61,705 bases of DNA from a virus, in the IMG/VR virus record IMGVR_UViG_3300032249_000557, positions 1-61,705 of that record; one strand, given 5' to 3'. Within the stretch, counting starts at the first letter, position 1. Each line of letters begins with the position of its first letter. Positions 39,199 to 46,256 of this stretch are shown piece after piece. The position numbers were made by a program, and so were the translations under genes. The notes under the pieces were generated by a model. The model saw only the letters and a program-made list of their open reading frames with translations, was not told the origin of the DNA and ran no database searches.

Positions 39199-39628
39199 TT
39201 GTGTACGCTTTCATTATCGACACAAATTGTTCTATACTTTTTTGTGTAGTTTCTTTTGTGTCTCCATAATCTATAAATAGCCATCCATTCAATTCTGACC
39301 ATATAAATAATTTAGTTGGACAATCAGAAATCTTAAACAATTTACCATTATATTCTAATATACAAGATATTAGGGTGTTGCCATCTATTTGAGATCGTCT
39401 TTCGTTAATAATTCTCATACTACTTCGTGCATAAATTTGCTCAAAACCCATTAATTGATTATAAAAAGTGAACAATCTACCAATACGATCTGTAACATTA
39501 TCATATTCCTTTATACCATCTGCTGTGGTTGTGTCAATAGTATCTCTATAGTCCTGAGTGCAAGATATGGCGAAACTTATATCGTGTAATATTTCTAAAT
39601 TATCAAGATATACTTTTACTGATTTCAT
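39185..39628 (-). CDS. hypothetical protein, paralogue of 42293-42472 product
   Basis: 147 aa. ISFAISCTQDYRDTID and ITDRIGRLFTFYNQLMGF-like block (VTDRIGRLFTFYNQLMGFEQ) match the shorter 42293-42472 protein (ISCMQDYRDTID, SERIERLFKFYYQLTGF). The C-terminal half is beta-rich and absent from the paralogue. Confidence 0.7.
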   Translation of the reverse strand: MKSVKVYLDNLEILHDISFAISCTQDYRDTIDTTTADGIKEYDNVTDRIGRLFTFYNQLMGFEQIYARSSMRIINERRSQIDGNTLISCILEYNGKLFKISDCPTKLFIWSELNGWLFIDYGDTKETTQKSIEQFVSIMKAYTNENI

Positions 39629-39642
39629 TTAATGTTCCTATA

Positions 39643-39728
39643 GTTAACCCCGCCCCGCCTACGTTGTCGGCAATTAGCCTAGCTGATCTACGCACTAAGC
39701 GTAAACATTCGACGGGAACAGGGTTAAC
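39643..39728 (-). ncRNA. structured intergenic element
   Basis: GTTAACCC/GGGTTAAC closes an 86-nt domain by 8 bp; inside are TACGC-TTAGT-GCGTA and GGC-AATTA-GCC hairpins. tRNA-sized but with no TTCRA T loop in a fitting place on either strand. Lies in a 109-bp gap between two minus-strand genes. Confidence 0.45.
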
Positions 39729-39737
39729 ATTTTTATG

Positions 39738-39956
39738 TTATTCTAGTCCTAGTTCTTGATCAAGTTGGCTCAATTTATTTAGTGCTTGTAGTCGCTGATA
39801 GTTCAAACCCGCCGCAAATCCACATTGGAAATAATAAAAATCGTTAGGGGTTCCTTCATGATCTCCCTCTAGCCATACTTCTTCTGCTAATTGTTTGGCC
39901 CGGTCATAACCAGACTGAATACTTTCTTTTTGTTTTTGTTGCCAAGTTTTATTCAT
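39738..39956 (-). CDS. hypothetical protein
   Basis: 72 aa; MNKTWQQKQKESIQSGYDRA, DFYYFQCGFAAGLNYQRLQA. A phage wording (eG.h..p.dfyyFq.GF..Gl) seen in many unknown proteins. Confidence 0.7.
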   Translation of the reverse strand: MNKTWQQKQKESIQSGYDRAKQLAEEVWLEGDHEGTPNDFYYFQCGFAAGLNYQRLQALNKLSQLDQELGLE

Positions 39957-39988
39957 AGATTTTCCACATTTTTTCCAAAACTTTTAAG

Positions 39989-40195
39989 TTAATCATGAGT
40001 CACCACAATCTTTACCCCGTCAAATTCATGACGGTCACAAGAATCATACATTCCACATGAATATGGTTTATTGACAACAACAAAATCAAAATTAAAGTCC
40101 CCGTTCAAACTATGCTCTTTGGTCAAATGGTCAAAAAGAATATCTTGAACATCTTTAACACTTAGAGTAATCTCTTTCTTATTTTGGATTTCCAT
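39989..40195 (-). CDS. hypothetical protein, paralogue of 6887-7087 product
   Basis: 68 aa. ITLSVKDVQDILFDHLTKEH then FDFVVVNKPYSCGMYDSCDR and VKIVVT end; same plan as 6887-7087. Unknown family. Confidence 0.7.
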   Translation of the reverse strand: MEIQNKKEITLSVKDVQDILFDHLTKEHSLNGDFNFDFVVVNKPYSCGMYDSCDRHEFDGVKIVVTHD

Positions 40196-40270
40196 TTAAG
40201 CTCCGAATTGACATTTAGGACATATTTTCCAGTTACATCCACAAATTTTACATACCGCTCTGTAAAACAT
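40196..40270 (-). CDS. 24-aa zinc-ribbon micro-protein
   Basis: MFYRAVCKICGCNWKICPKC plus QFGA: two C-x2-C pairs six residues apart, a minimal zinc knuckle. The ribosome binding site is weak, but the frame is well placed between two genes. Confidence 0.45.
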   Translation of the reverse strand: MFYRAVCKICGCNWKICPKCQFGA

Positions 40271-40272
40271 TG

Positions 40273-40461
40273 TCATAATAGATAGTATTCTTTAAGAGTT
40301 TGATATAGATTGTTGACTTGGTTTTCATCCACTCTGAGTTCACTAGGGTCACTACTATTATAACTAAAAACCCTGATCAAGTAAGGTTTATTCTTCAAAA
40401 GTTCATTGTAATGAACCTCAATAAGATCATAATCAAGGATTAGAGTTCTTAGTAGCGTCAT
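40273..40461 (-). CDS. hypothetical protein
   Basis: 62 aa; DYDLIEVHYNELLKNKPYLI, short strand-helix protein; overlaps upstream gene by 29 bp. Confidence 0.6.
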   Translation of the reverse strand: MTLLRTLILDYDLIEVHYNELLKNKPYLIRVFSYNSSDPSELRVDENQVNNLYQTLKEYYLL

Positions 40462-40633
40462 TGGTTATCTCAATCATCTTTGGATAATCACCATCCCACA
40501 CATTAATATAGCATTTTGAATCTTTAGAAAAACTCATAGCAGTAGCACCCCAATTATCGCAAATTTTAGACATACAAGCTATGCAATATCCTTCTTTAAG
40601 ATGTTCGCAGTTTCCTTTGTATGGAATACTCAT
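40433..40633 (-). CDS. cysteine-containing hypothetical protein
   Basis: 66 aa with CEHLKEGYCIACMSKICDNW (four cysteines, possible zinc) and a later single Cys. Unrecognised. Confidence 0.65.
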   Translation of the reverse strand: MSIPYKGNCEHLKEGYCIACMSKICDNWGATAMSFSKDSKCYINVWDGDYPKMIEITNDATKNSNP

Positions 40634-40908
40634 GATTCTATCCTAAAGTTTTCGGGAAATTGTATTTTATCACGCAGGTACGGAAAAATCAAGTCATGGT
40701 TGGCATATCCATCATTTTCATGTCCAACACGAACTCCATAGTCATAAAGATAATCGCTATTAGCCCAACTATCAATACTATCAGCAACAACATAACTTAA
40801 AAAACCATGGCGATAACGAATATACAACCATTTATCATCAGAAGTTATAGCCTCTAATTGATATGGACAAGCACCACCATAACTAAGAAGCTTTTTAATG
40901 ACTATCAT
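40630..40908 (-). CDS. conserved phage hypothetical protein
   Basis: 92 aa. LLSYGGACPYQLEAITSDDK then WLYIRYRHGFLSYVVADS: a frequent phage family (G.aCP.Q.eg....d..lYfRyR.G.l). Function unknown. Confidence 0.75.
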   Translation of the reverse strand: MIVIKKLLSYGGACPYQLEAITSDDKWLYIRYRHGFLSYVVADSIDSWANSDYLYDYGVRVGHENDGYANHDLIFPYLRDKIQFPENFRIES

Positions 40909-41105
40909 TATTTATTGTCCATATCCAATAGGTCAGGATTAATAAGGTCAATCATATAGTCTTTCGCCGCATCAAGCATAATTTCATCGCCCACATCAAT
41001 TAGAAGATTACTAAGATCAAAAACTATCTTATCAACCAGATCATTAACGGCCATAAAATCATTACGATCTAGCTTAGATAATTCTTCTTTAATATGAACT
41101 TGCAT
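40908..41105 (-). CDS. hypothetical helical protein
   Basis: 65 aa from ATG at 41105 (GGGGAG site), acidic, helical (LVDKIVFDLSNLLIDVGDEI). Confidence 0.65.
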   Translation of the reverse strand: MQVHIKEELSKLDRNDFMAVNDLVDKIVFDLSNLLIDVGDEIMLDAAKDYMIDLINPDLLDMDNK

Positions 41106-41194
41106 TAAAATAACTCCCCATATCCATTCCACCAATCATAAATTCGTATACAAGCCATATATCCTAATATAGCAAACAATACTAGTCCAGCCAT
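41105..41194 (-). CDS. 29-aa membrane peptide
   Basis: MAGLVLFAILGYMACIRIYD then WWNGYGELF; single membrane helix. AGGAGAATAAATA ribosome binding site; TAATG overlap with the next gene. Confidence 0.6.
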   Translation of the reverse strand: MAGLVLFAILGYMACIRIYDWWNGYGELF

Positions 41195-41205
41195 TATTTA
41201 TTCTC

Positions 41206-41460
41206 CTAAAATTCTTCTTCATTAACTTCTCTAAAATCAGAAACATGACGCATAACCTCTAAATGTCCATCATCAAGATCAACAAGAACACAATGGCCGG
41301 GAGCATTTTTAATTTCGGTCAAAAACACAAAGAGCTTCTTCTTGTCTGACCCATAACCCAAAGGCCCGTAATATTCAGCCCTATCTTTTTCTGGAAGATT
41401 ATTCCAAAACTCTGGATTAAAATTTTTGGGTTCAAATATAACAACTGTCCCGTTTTCCAT
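41206..41460 (-). CDS. conserved phage hypothetical protein
   Basis: 84 aa. FWNNLPEKDRAEYYGPLGYG then KLFVFLTEIKNAPGHCVLVD: widespread phage wording (f...L......YG.lGy......fvfl.e....pGHCvl), unknown function. Confidence 0.75.
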   Translation of the reverse strand: MENGTVVIFEPKNFNPEFWNNLPEKDRAEYYGPLGYGSDKKKLFVFLTEIKNAPGHCVLVDLDDGHLEVMRHVSDFREVNEEEF

Positions 41461-41750
41461 TATTTCTTCTCGTTTTCTCTATACAAAGGATAATCAGTTT
41501 CGTTTTTAGCTAGTTGATCGGCCAACTGGGCCACCTGTCTTTCGCTCCAGCCCGCAAAATGACCTCTCATGAAAACCTGAGTAAGTTCATTACGGTCTGG
41601 TTCATTCTCATAATATTTTTGGACTGCTTCTATCCAAGTTTTAGTTGCTAGTTGTAGCGGATTTTCAGTCATTAGTTTAGATTCCATATTTTCAGTAAAT
41701 CTTTTTAGTCTTTCTACCAATACTTTTCCAACATTAAGCGATTTAGTCAT
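41460..41750 (-). CDS. hypothetical helical protein
   Basis: 96 aa. Helical; contains RNELTQVFMRGHFAGWSERQ and a C-terminal DQLAKNETDYPLYRENEKK. No motif recognised. Confidence 0.65.
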   Translation of the reverse strand: MTKSLNVGKVLVERLKRFTENMESKLMTENPLQLATKTWIEAVQKYYENEPDRNELTQVFMRGHFAGWSERQVAQLADQLAKNETDYPLYRENEKK

Positions 41751-41890
41751 TATTTATTATCCAAAACTTCCTGTAAAAGATTAACAGCAGTCTCAAGCCA
41801 CAAATCATAATCAGCCATATTAAAATCACTCACAGTATTATCATAATCCACAATAAAGTTTCTAATATTACTTTTTAGTTTATCATTCAT
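41750..41890 (-). CDS. hypothetical protein
   Basis: 46 aa, acidic and helical (LWLETAVNLLQEVLDNK). Overlaps flanking genes by 1-4 bp. Confidence 0.6.
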   Translation of the reverse strand: MNDKLKSNIRNFIVDYDNTVSDFNMADYDLWLETAVNLLQEVLDNK

Positions 41891-42036
41891 GGGTTATCCT
41901 TTGTTCTTTCTAATAGACTACGGAGAATAGTGGCACGTTCATCATCATCAAATCCATTGACCCAATCTCTAAATCGGTCAATAGCCGCCTCAATCGCCTC
42001 AATTTCTTTATCTGTTAAAATTATTGGTTTAGTCAT
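41887..42036 (-). CDS. hypothetical protein
   Basis: 49 aa: LTDKEIEAIEAAIDRFRDWV then DDDERATILRSLLERTKDN; helical. Confidence 0.6.
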   Translation of the reverse strand: MTKPIILTDKEIEAIEAAIDRFRDWVNGFDDDERATILRSLLERTKDNP

Positions 42037-42293
42037 TATTCCACCCCACAGCTTGTTTGACTTGCTCCACGTTTTACTACGGGAGTATCTTTTGTCTCAT
42101 CAACAAAACTATTGATAAAATTAGCAAGACCTTTAAGCTCTTCTTTTGTAAACTTAAATTTCATCCATTCCCAACTGATAACATTATTGATCGTGAGGTT
42201 AAACAATTCCCCCTTTGGTTCTTCTTGTTTCCAACATTCCATATCGAAATTAAAAACATCAGCCTTATAACTATCTTTAATTACAATGCTCAT
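42036..42293 (-). CDS. hypothetical protein, paralogue of 33764-33943 product
   Basis: 85 aa. FKFTKEELKGLANFINSFVD block shared with 33764-33943. Single-base stop/start overlaps (TAATG) link it to both neighbours. Confidence 0.7.
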   Translation of the reverse strand: MSIVIKDSYKADVFNFDMECWKQEEPKGELFNLTINNVISWEWMKFKFTKEELKGLANFINSFVDETKDTPVVKRGASQTSCGVE

Positions 42294-42472
42294 TATTTAT
42301 CTCCAATAGGATCAAATCCTGTTAGTTGATAGTAAAACTTAAACAATCGTTCAATTCTTTCACTAATTTTATACCACAATTCACTATTCATATCTATAGT
42401 ATCTCTATAATCTTGCATACAAGAAATAGCAGCAATAATATCTTCGGCTAATGTTGGTGTTACTTTAGTCAT
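42293..42472 (-). CDS. hypothetical protein, short paralogue of 39185-39628 product
   Basis: 59 aa. ISCMQDYRDTIDMNSELW and ERIERLFKFYYQLTGFDP correspond to the first half of 39185-39628. Confidence 0.65.
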   Translation of the reverse strand: MTKVTPTLAEDIIAAISCMQDYRDTIDMNSELWYKISERIERLFKFYYQLTGFDPIGDK

Positions 42473-42720
42473 TTAATATTTTTCCTCATCCATTCTCTAT
42501 TTTCACGAATATAACTAATAACATCACTTGCCGCATTATTGATACTATTATCCAATTTAAAATGGGACATTAGAATTTCTTTAATGGCATACTTTTCATC
42601 CATAGTCAATTCTTCAAAATCCTCATCTGGCCCATACTCATTCTCAATATAGTCAGCAACAAGAGACATATACTCACTAATTTTCATTTGTTTTGATTTC
42701 TTTTCCATTACTGGGTTCAT
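42469..42720 (-). CDS. hypothetical helical protein
   Basis: 83 aa; ISEYMSLVADYIENEYGPDE then MDEKYAIKEILMSHFK. Helical, acidic. Confidence 0.65.
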   Translation of the reverse strand: MNPVMEKKSKQMKISEYMSLVADYIENEYGPDEDFEELTMDEKYAIKEILMSHFKLDNSINNAASDVISYIRENREWMRKNIK

Positions 42721-42902
42721 TTACCACTGAACACTATTTGATTATTGTCTTTTTGGGCATTTATCCCAATTATATGCCTTAGCATAATATGAGCATTATT
42801 GACCGAAAAGCCCGGTTTGTCCTTCTTTTGGTCAATATAATACTGGATCATAGAGGCTAAAAGATCTAGTTCACTGTTGGTTAGTTGAATCTGCTTATAC
42901 AT
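42717..42902 (-). CDS. hypothetical protein
   Basis: 61 aa; QIQLTNSELDLLASMIQYYI: same LT.sEL..L....y style as the 58177-58347 product (ELTKTELNYLYNLV). Confidence 0.65.
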   Translation of the reverse strand: MYKQIQLTNSELDLLASMIQYYIDQKKDKPGFSVNNAHIMLRHIIGINAQKDNNQIVFSGK

Positions 42903-42959
42903 CTCAAAACCCTAAATTTCCCCTGTATTATTACTTTTACTACCCGTATCCATATTAGC

Positions 42960-42988
42960 AGCATATCACAAGGAACCATCTCTGTCAA
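42960..42988 (-). promoter_or_regulatory. sigma70-type promoter for 42902 operon
   Basis: TTGACA, 17 nt, TATGCT. Confidence 0.7.
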
Positions 42989-43005
42989 GTATCGACATAG
43001 TGGGC

Positions 43006-43034
43006 TTGACAACTTTATTCCTTTCCTGTACAAT
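43006..43034 (+). promoter_or_regulatory. plus-strand sigma70-type promoter
   Basis: TTGACA, 17 nt, TACAAT on the plus strand, divergent from the 42960 promoter. It is followed by a 6-bp hairpin TATCCC/GGGATA (43043-43068) and by no plus-strand gene, so a short antisense or regulatory RNA is possible. Confidence 0.6.
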
Positions 43035-43130
43035 TAGCCTGTTATCCCACAAATTTCACCACGGGATAAGATAATAAGTGGATTTTAATACTTTTAGCCG
43101 ATAAATAGGTGATATTAGCTAAGAACAACC

Positions 43131-43310
43131 CTACTTGGTCATACTCTGGGATTGCTCAGAGGTATAAGTTGATGATTGTTGGGGTGCTGAAAATGATTTT
43201 GTCATAAAATAATGGACGGAAACCATAGAAACTACTGTTACTAGCCCTACAAAAACTAGATTCCTAATGAAAGGAACATGAAAATCTTCATTTCTTGAAA
43301 TTCTAGTCAT
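43131..43310 (-). CDS. small membrane protein
   Basis: 59 aa from ATG at 43310. One membrane helix (FIRNLVFVGLVTVVSMVSVH), then a Ser/Gln-rich tail. Part of a run of micro-membrane genes. Confidence 0.65.
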   Translation of the reverse strand: MTRISRNEDFHVPFIRNLVFVGLVTVVSMVSVHYFMTKSFSAPQQSSTYTSEQSQSMTK

Positions 43311-43422
43311 TATAGTCCTCATAGAGATATTCTTGTAAATATAGGAAAAGTCCCGTCCACGCAATGATGCAGGAAATAATAATAGTGTGGCTATATTTAA
43401 TTAGTGGATCATTCTCAATCAT
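43303..43422 (-). CDS. 39-aa membrane peptide
   Basis: MIENDPLIKYSHTIIISCII / AWTGLFLYLQEYLYEDYND; single helix. Stop overlaps the next start. Confidence 0.6.
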   Translation of the reverse strand: MIENDPLIKYSHTIIISCIIAWTGLFLYLQEYLYEDYND

Positions 43423-43564
43423 TAAAATTCCTAACTATTTGGTAAAAGATGGCAGAGAGGAGTAATAGTAGTATGAGGGAAATGAATATTCTGGTAGTAT
43501 CATCATGAATGAAGGTGGGGCAAATTGGCCGACTAACTATAGAAATTATTTTGGTCATCGTCAT
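43415..43564 (-). CDS. 49-aa membrane peptide
   Basis: C-terminal membrane helix RIFISLILLLLLSAIFYQIV after a short polar N-terminus. AAGGAAAG ribosome binding site. Confidence 0.55.
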   Translation of the reverse strand: MTMTKIISIVSRPICPTFIHDDTTRIFISLILLLLLSAIFYQIVRNFND

Positions 43565-43673
43565 CTTTCCTTGACAGATAGGAGACGAACCATAATCCTG
43601 TAATATATACTATTGACTCTACCAGAATCAGACTCATCAGAATGAATCCTATGTTACTGAATATTTCATTCAT
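43533..43673 (-). CDS. 46-aa membrane peptide
   Basis: MNEIFSNIGFILMSLILVES / IVYITGLWFVSYLSRKDDDD; one helix, acidic tail. It overlaps the next gene by 32 bp in another frame. Confidence 0.55.
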   Translation of the reverse strand: MNEIFSNIGFILMSLILVESIVYITGLWFVSYLSRKDDDDQNNFYS

Positions 43674-43854
43674 AACCAAAAGCTTTCTTGATCATTCCGA
43701 AAAAATAATCGGCTTTTGTAAGGGGCTTAAGTTCAAATTCTGGAGCCTTTACTTCTTTCGCAACCTCGTCTGGCTTTTTAACTTCACAATTTTTCTTGCC
43801 ACATGATTTCTTAGGGGCCGGAGTCTTTTTGGGACTAGATTTCTTTTTTGCCAT
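43666..43854 (-). CDS. small Lys/Pro-rich basic protein
   Basis: 62 aa from ATG at 43854. KKSSPKKTPAPKKSCGKKNC then a helix LTKADYFFGMIKKAFGYE. The start follows repeat B1 by ~10 bp, so B1 forms its leader. Confidence 0.6.
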   Translation of the reverse strand: MAKKKSSPKKTPAPKKSCGKKNCEVKKPDEVAKEVKAPEFELKPLTKADYFFGMIKKAFGYE

Positions 43855-43863
43855 AGCTTTAAA

Positions 43864-43914
43864 TCTCGCTGACTGTTTCCATAAATTCCAAACCCGGAAT
43901 TTTAGGTGAGACAT
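43864..43914 (-). repeat. family B repeat copy 1
   Basis: ~50-bp element: tCTCGCTGACT, AATTCC/GGAATT hairpin, end GAGACA. It lies in the 5' leader of the gene at 43854. Confidence 0.75.
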
Positions 43915-43968
43915 AATAAGCTTATATCTCAAGAGTATTATAAAGAGGCCAGACTACTCTATCAAGAT

Positions 43969-44157
43969 TTATTCTGTCTTAAGTTCCAGCTTGGGTATTA
44001 GACTATCAGTATCAGTGGATATTTTTTTAATGTCGATAACTATTAGAGTATCAGACATGTCCGGACTATCTTGTTGATATTTTGTTACGGCCTGTTGAAT
44101 CTTTTGACAAATATAGTTACAATCCATCTGAGATTCTATTTTAATGGTTGTTATCAT
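43969..44157 (-). CDS. hypothetical protein
   Basis: 62 aa; TTIKIESQMDCNYICQKIQQ then TLIVIDIKKISTDTD. Small alpha/beta. Repeat B2 ends 8 bp before its ATG. Confidence 0.6.
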   Translation of the reverse strand: MITTIKIESQMDCNYICQKIQQAVTKYQQDSPDMSDTLIVIDIKKISTDTDSLIPKLELKTE

Positions 44158-44164
44158 ACTAAAG

Positions 44165-44214
44165 TTCGCTGACTATATCCATAAAATCCAAACCGACTTT
44201 ATTAGCTGATACAA
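44165..44214 (-). repeat. family B repeat copy 2
   Basis: TTCGCTGACTATATCCATAA ... TTAGCTGATACAA; degenerate inner hairpin. In the 5' leader of the 44157 gene. Confidence 0.65.
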
Positions 44215-44228
44215 TTGAGACTATTAAA

Positions 44229-44300
44229 AGCAAGAGAAGAGACTCGAACTCTCAACATTCAGGTTGGAAACCTAACGCTCTACCATTGAGCTACTCTTGC
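44229..44300 (-). tRNA. tRNA-Gly(UCC)
   Basis: Acceptor GCAAGAG/CTCTTGC, D arm GCTC..GAGC, anticodon stem TTAGG/CCTGA with loop TTTCCAA, T arm GAGAG-TTCGAGT-CTCTT. Canonical cloverleaf. Confidence 0.92.
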
Positions 44301-44309
44301 CTGAAGATA

Positions 44310-44654
44310 TTATCTCCAAGACCTTACTCTATACCATTTACCATTTTTACCTTGTGCTGACGCATCACCTGTTAGTCTCATATTACCGCCCGGAGTACAA
44401 GTGTTACAATTAGGTGACGAACCATAACCAACTCCTTCAAAGTTTCCAATAACTCCCCACACATGACCACTAATATTATTAGCTGCCATGTAATTAGCTT
44501 CTGCTTGACAACGATCCTGATCGCTACCAGAATCTTGCTGACTAGTGTAACTATATACCCTATTGGATGACTGACTATAATACCTTGGCCCAGCGGCCTG
44601 TGCGGCAAAAGTAGTGACAAAAACTAGGGCAATTGCAATCATAAAATTCTTCAT
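44310..44654 (-). CDS. secreted small protein
   Basis: 114 aa from ATG at 44654 (GGAGGAACTT site). Signal peptide MKNFMIAIALVFVTTFAAQA with AQA-A cleavage. Mature part has QCQAEANYMAANN-type wording (QDRCQAEANYMAANNISGHV) and CNTCTPGG, as in small periplasmic proteins of bacteria with C-x-x-C. Exported to the periplasm. Confidence 0.75.
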   Translation of the reverse strand: MKNFMIAIALVFVTTFAAQAAGPRYYSQSSNRVYSYTSQQDSGSDQDRCQAEANYMAANNISGHVWGVIGNFEGVGYGSSPNCNTCTPGGNMRLTGDASAQGKNGKWYRVRSWR

Positions 44655-44690
44655 AAGTTCCTCCATGAGTAAAAATAATCCTATTTTAAG

Positions 44691-44718
44691 AAAAAACCCC
44701 CGAGTTTATTCAGGGGAA
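44691..44718 (-). terminator. Rho-independent terminator after 44783-44998 gene
   Basis: On the minus strand CCCC...GGGG stem followed by GTTTTTT. Confidence 0.65.
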
Positions 44719-44728
44719 TTTTCTTGCG

Positions 44729-44768
44729 ACCTATAATCAAACAAATCTGTCCTCTGATCCTTTTGATT
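44729..44768 (-). other. hairpin element
   Basis: ATAATCAAA/TTTGATTAT 9-bp stem with a ~20-nt loop, between the stop of the 44783 gene and its terminator. Possible mRNA-stabilising or protein-binding hairpin. Confidence 0.4.
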
Positions 44769-44782
44769 ATCGACCATGAATA

Positions 44783-44998
44783 TTAACGAACAACGCTGCG
44801 AACGCGGGCCACAGTTCTTCGACCAACATTACGAGTAGCCTCAACTGTTCGGCGTGTTACTTCTACTGGGATTGAAACTACTTCCCTAGTAACATTGACA
44901 ACCCTGCTTCGTAGGGTACAATTACCATTAGCACACTCACCAGCATAGGTTGACGAACCAAGAACCATTAGAGCAAACACAAGAACAAACTTAATCAT
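44783..44998 (-). CDS. secreted small Arg/Val-rich protein
   Basis: 71 aa from ATG at 44998 (AGGAG). Signal peptide MIKFVLVFALMVLGSSTYAG; mature part GECANGNCTL followed by a basic Val/Arg/Thr repeat (VNVTREVVSIPVEVTRRTVE). Looks like a small exported, possibly surface-binding, cationic peptide of phage or bacterial origin. Confidence 0.7.
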   Translation of the reverse strand: MIKFVLVFALMVLGSSTYAGECANGNCTLRSRVVNVTREVVSIPVEVTRRTVEATRNVGRRTVARVRSVVR

Positions 44999-45115
44999 AA
45001 ACTTTCTCCTGTTGAAGTAATGTCGCGTCCCTGCGACTGTCATTTATGATATAGTAAGTTCGGAGGATATGTGGTCAAGTTGCAGCTTATTACCATTTTT
45101 TAACTGACCCTCTAA

Positions 45116-45165
45116 TCTCGCTGACTATCACCAACAAAACCAAATCCGGAGGATTAGCCGAGACT
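45116..45165 (-). repeat. family B repeat copy 3
   Basis: CTCGCTGACTATCACCAACA, AATCC-GGA-GGATT hairpin, AGCCGAGACTAA. Best-preserved copy; outer CTCG.CT/AG.CGAG pairs. Confidence 0.8.
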
Positions 45166-45200
45166 AACCCTACCGGATTAAGTTAAAGTCCAATTACTAT

Positions 45201-45308
45201 TTATTTAATAGCTGGAGGAGAACAGTTGCATGAGTAATAATATAATGATACTAATGCTAACAGTGTTACTAAAATTCCAGCGCTCCAATAAACTAATGTA
45301 TAATTCAT
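45201..45308 (-). CDS. 35-aa membrane peptide
   Basis: MNYTLVYWSAGILVTLLALV / SLYYYSCNCSPPAIK; one helix and two cysteines. AGGTGACTT ribosome binding site. Confidence 0.6.
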   Translation of the reverse strand: MNYTLVYWSAGILVTLLALVSLYYYSCNCSPPAIK

Positions 45309-45311
45309 AAG

Positions 45312-45566
45312 TCACCTATTGTTAATTGTGAAAGTTTCTGTATCTGCTTTGTCAGTCTTACTGATCTTATTCTTTCGCACAATTTTAGTAATGCGTCCAT
45401 GACTATTATCATGAGATGATTCTAAGAAACATTTGTCCTCATGATTGTCATGGAATCCTTTAAAATGCCAGTCATAGCTTTTTAGAATACTCTCCGGAGT
45501 AGTAGAACTATCATATATTTCACCCTCTACTTCGAAAGAAATTATCCTGTGGAAAGTTTTAAGCAT
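45312..45566 (-). CDS. hypothetical protein
   Basis: 84 aa; HRIISFEVEGEIYDSSTTPE then His/Asp-rich middle and basic end. Unrecognised. Confidence 0.65.
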   Translation of the reverse strand: MLKTFHRIISFEVEGEIYDSSTTPESILKSYDWHFKGFHDNHEDKCFLESSHDNSHGRITKIVRKNKISKTDKADTETFTINNR

Positions 45567-45813
45567 GATATTGCTCCTCTTCTGTTAATGTAGCGGGACC
45601 GTTAAAATCTTCCCAATTATCTACTAAAACTTCTGGAGCTTCTTTCCGTATCTCAGCTTCAAGAGAATAGTTAGATTCTTTATCCTTCTCTTTAGATAGA
45701 TAATCTCTAAGATGATCCTTGATCTGCATGAAATCTAATTCACCCAAGATCTGATCAATGTACTTTCTTTGAATTTCAGTACGATTATCATTACCTATAA
45801 ATCTACTTTTCAT
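45559..45813 (-). CDS. hypothetical protein
   Basis: 84 aa; helical, charged, with LTEEEQYHA end. It overlaps the next gene by 8 bp. Confidence 0.65.
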   Translation of the reverse strand: MKSRFIGNDNRTEIQRKYIDQILGELDFMQIKDHLRDYLSKEKDKESNYSLEAEIRKEAPEVLVDNWEDFNGPATLTEEEQYHA

Positions 45814-46078
45814 AAATCACCTCATGGTTAAAAGTTAAAAACACTTCTTGCCCATGATTCCATTGGTCCCGCATTTGTCTCACCAAAATGCTTGACCTTT
45901 GGCTCCGTTGACTACTGTATTATATCAGGCAGAATGATCATGACCAGCGATATTTTTACGGAGGACTCATATCTTATTCGTATTAAGCATAACCTGTAGT
46001 ATACTATGTTTGGGTAGTTTTTATGGTTCTATTGTGAAGAATGAACAATGATACTGTGGTTCGCTCAAAGTTTAATAA
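45814..46078 (-). other. sparsely coding gap
   Basis: No gene is supported here. It contains -10-like TATACT elements near 45996 and no clear -35 on the minus strand. The plus-strand ORF starting at 46048 has no ribosome binding site. Confidence 0.4.
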
Positions 46079-46150
46079 CTAACCTTGAATTTGATAGTAG
46101 CCAGACACAAGACCCATACAGATACCAAAGGCAAGGCAAACTTCTAGCAT
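46079..46150 (-). CDS. 23-aa hydrophobic peptide
   Basis: MLEVCLAFGICMGLVSGYYQ plus IQG; GGGAG ribosome binding site 5-6 bp upstream. Possible membrane micro-peptide. Confidence 0.4.
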   Translation of the reverse strand: MLEVCLAFGICMGLVSGYYQIQG

Positions 46151-46227
46151 ATAATCTCCCAAAGTTAGAGGATAGAACAACCACAAACAATTCCGCCAAC
46201 AGCAACAAGCTAGCTGGGGAAAAGAAC

Positions 46228-46256
46228 TTGACAGATACCATGAAATGGATTATATA
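46228..46256 (+). promoter_or_regulatory. possible plus-strand promoter
   Basis: TTGACA, 17 nt, TATATA on the plus strand; the downstream ORF (to 46485) is not convincing. Confidence 0.35.
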
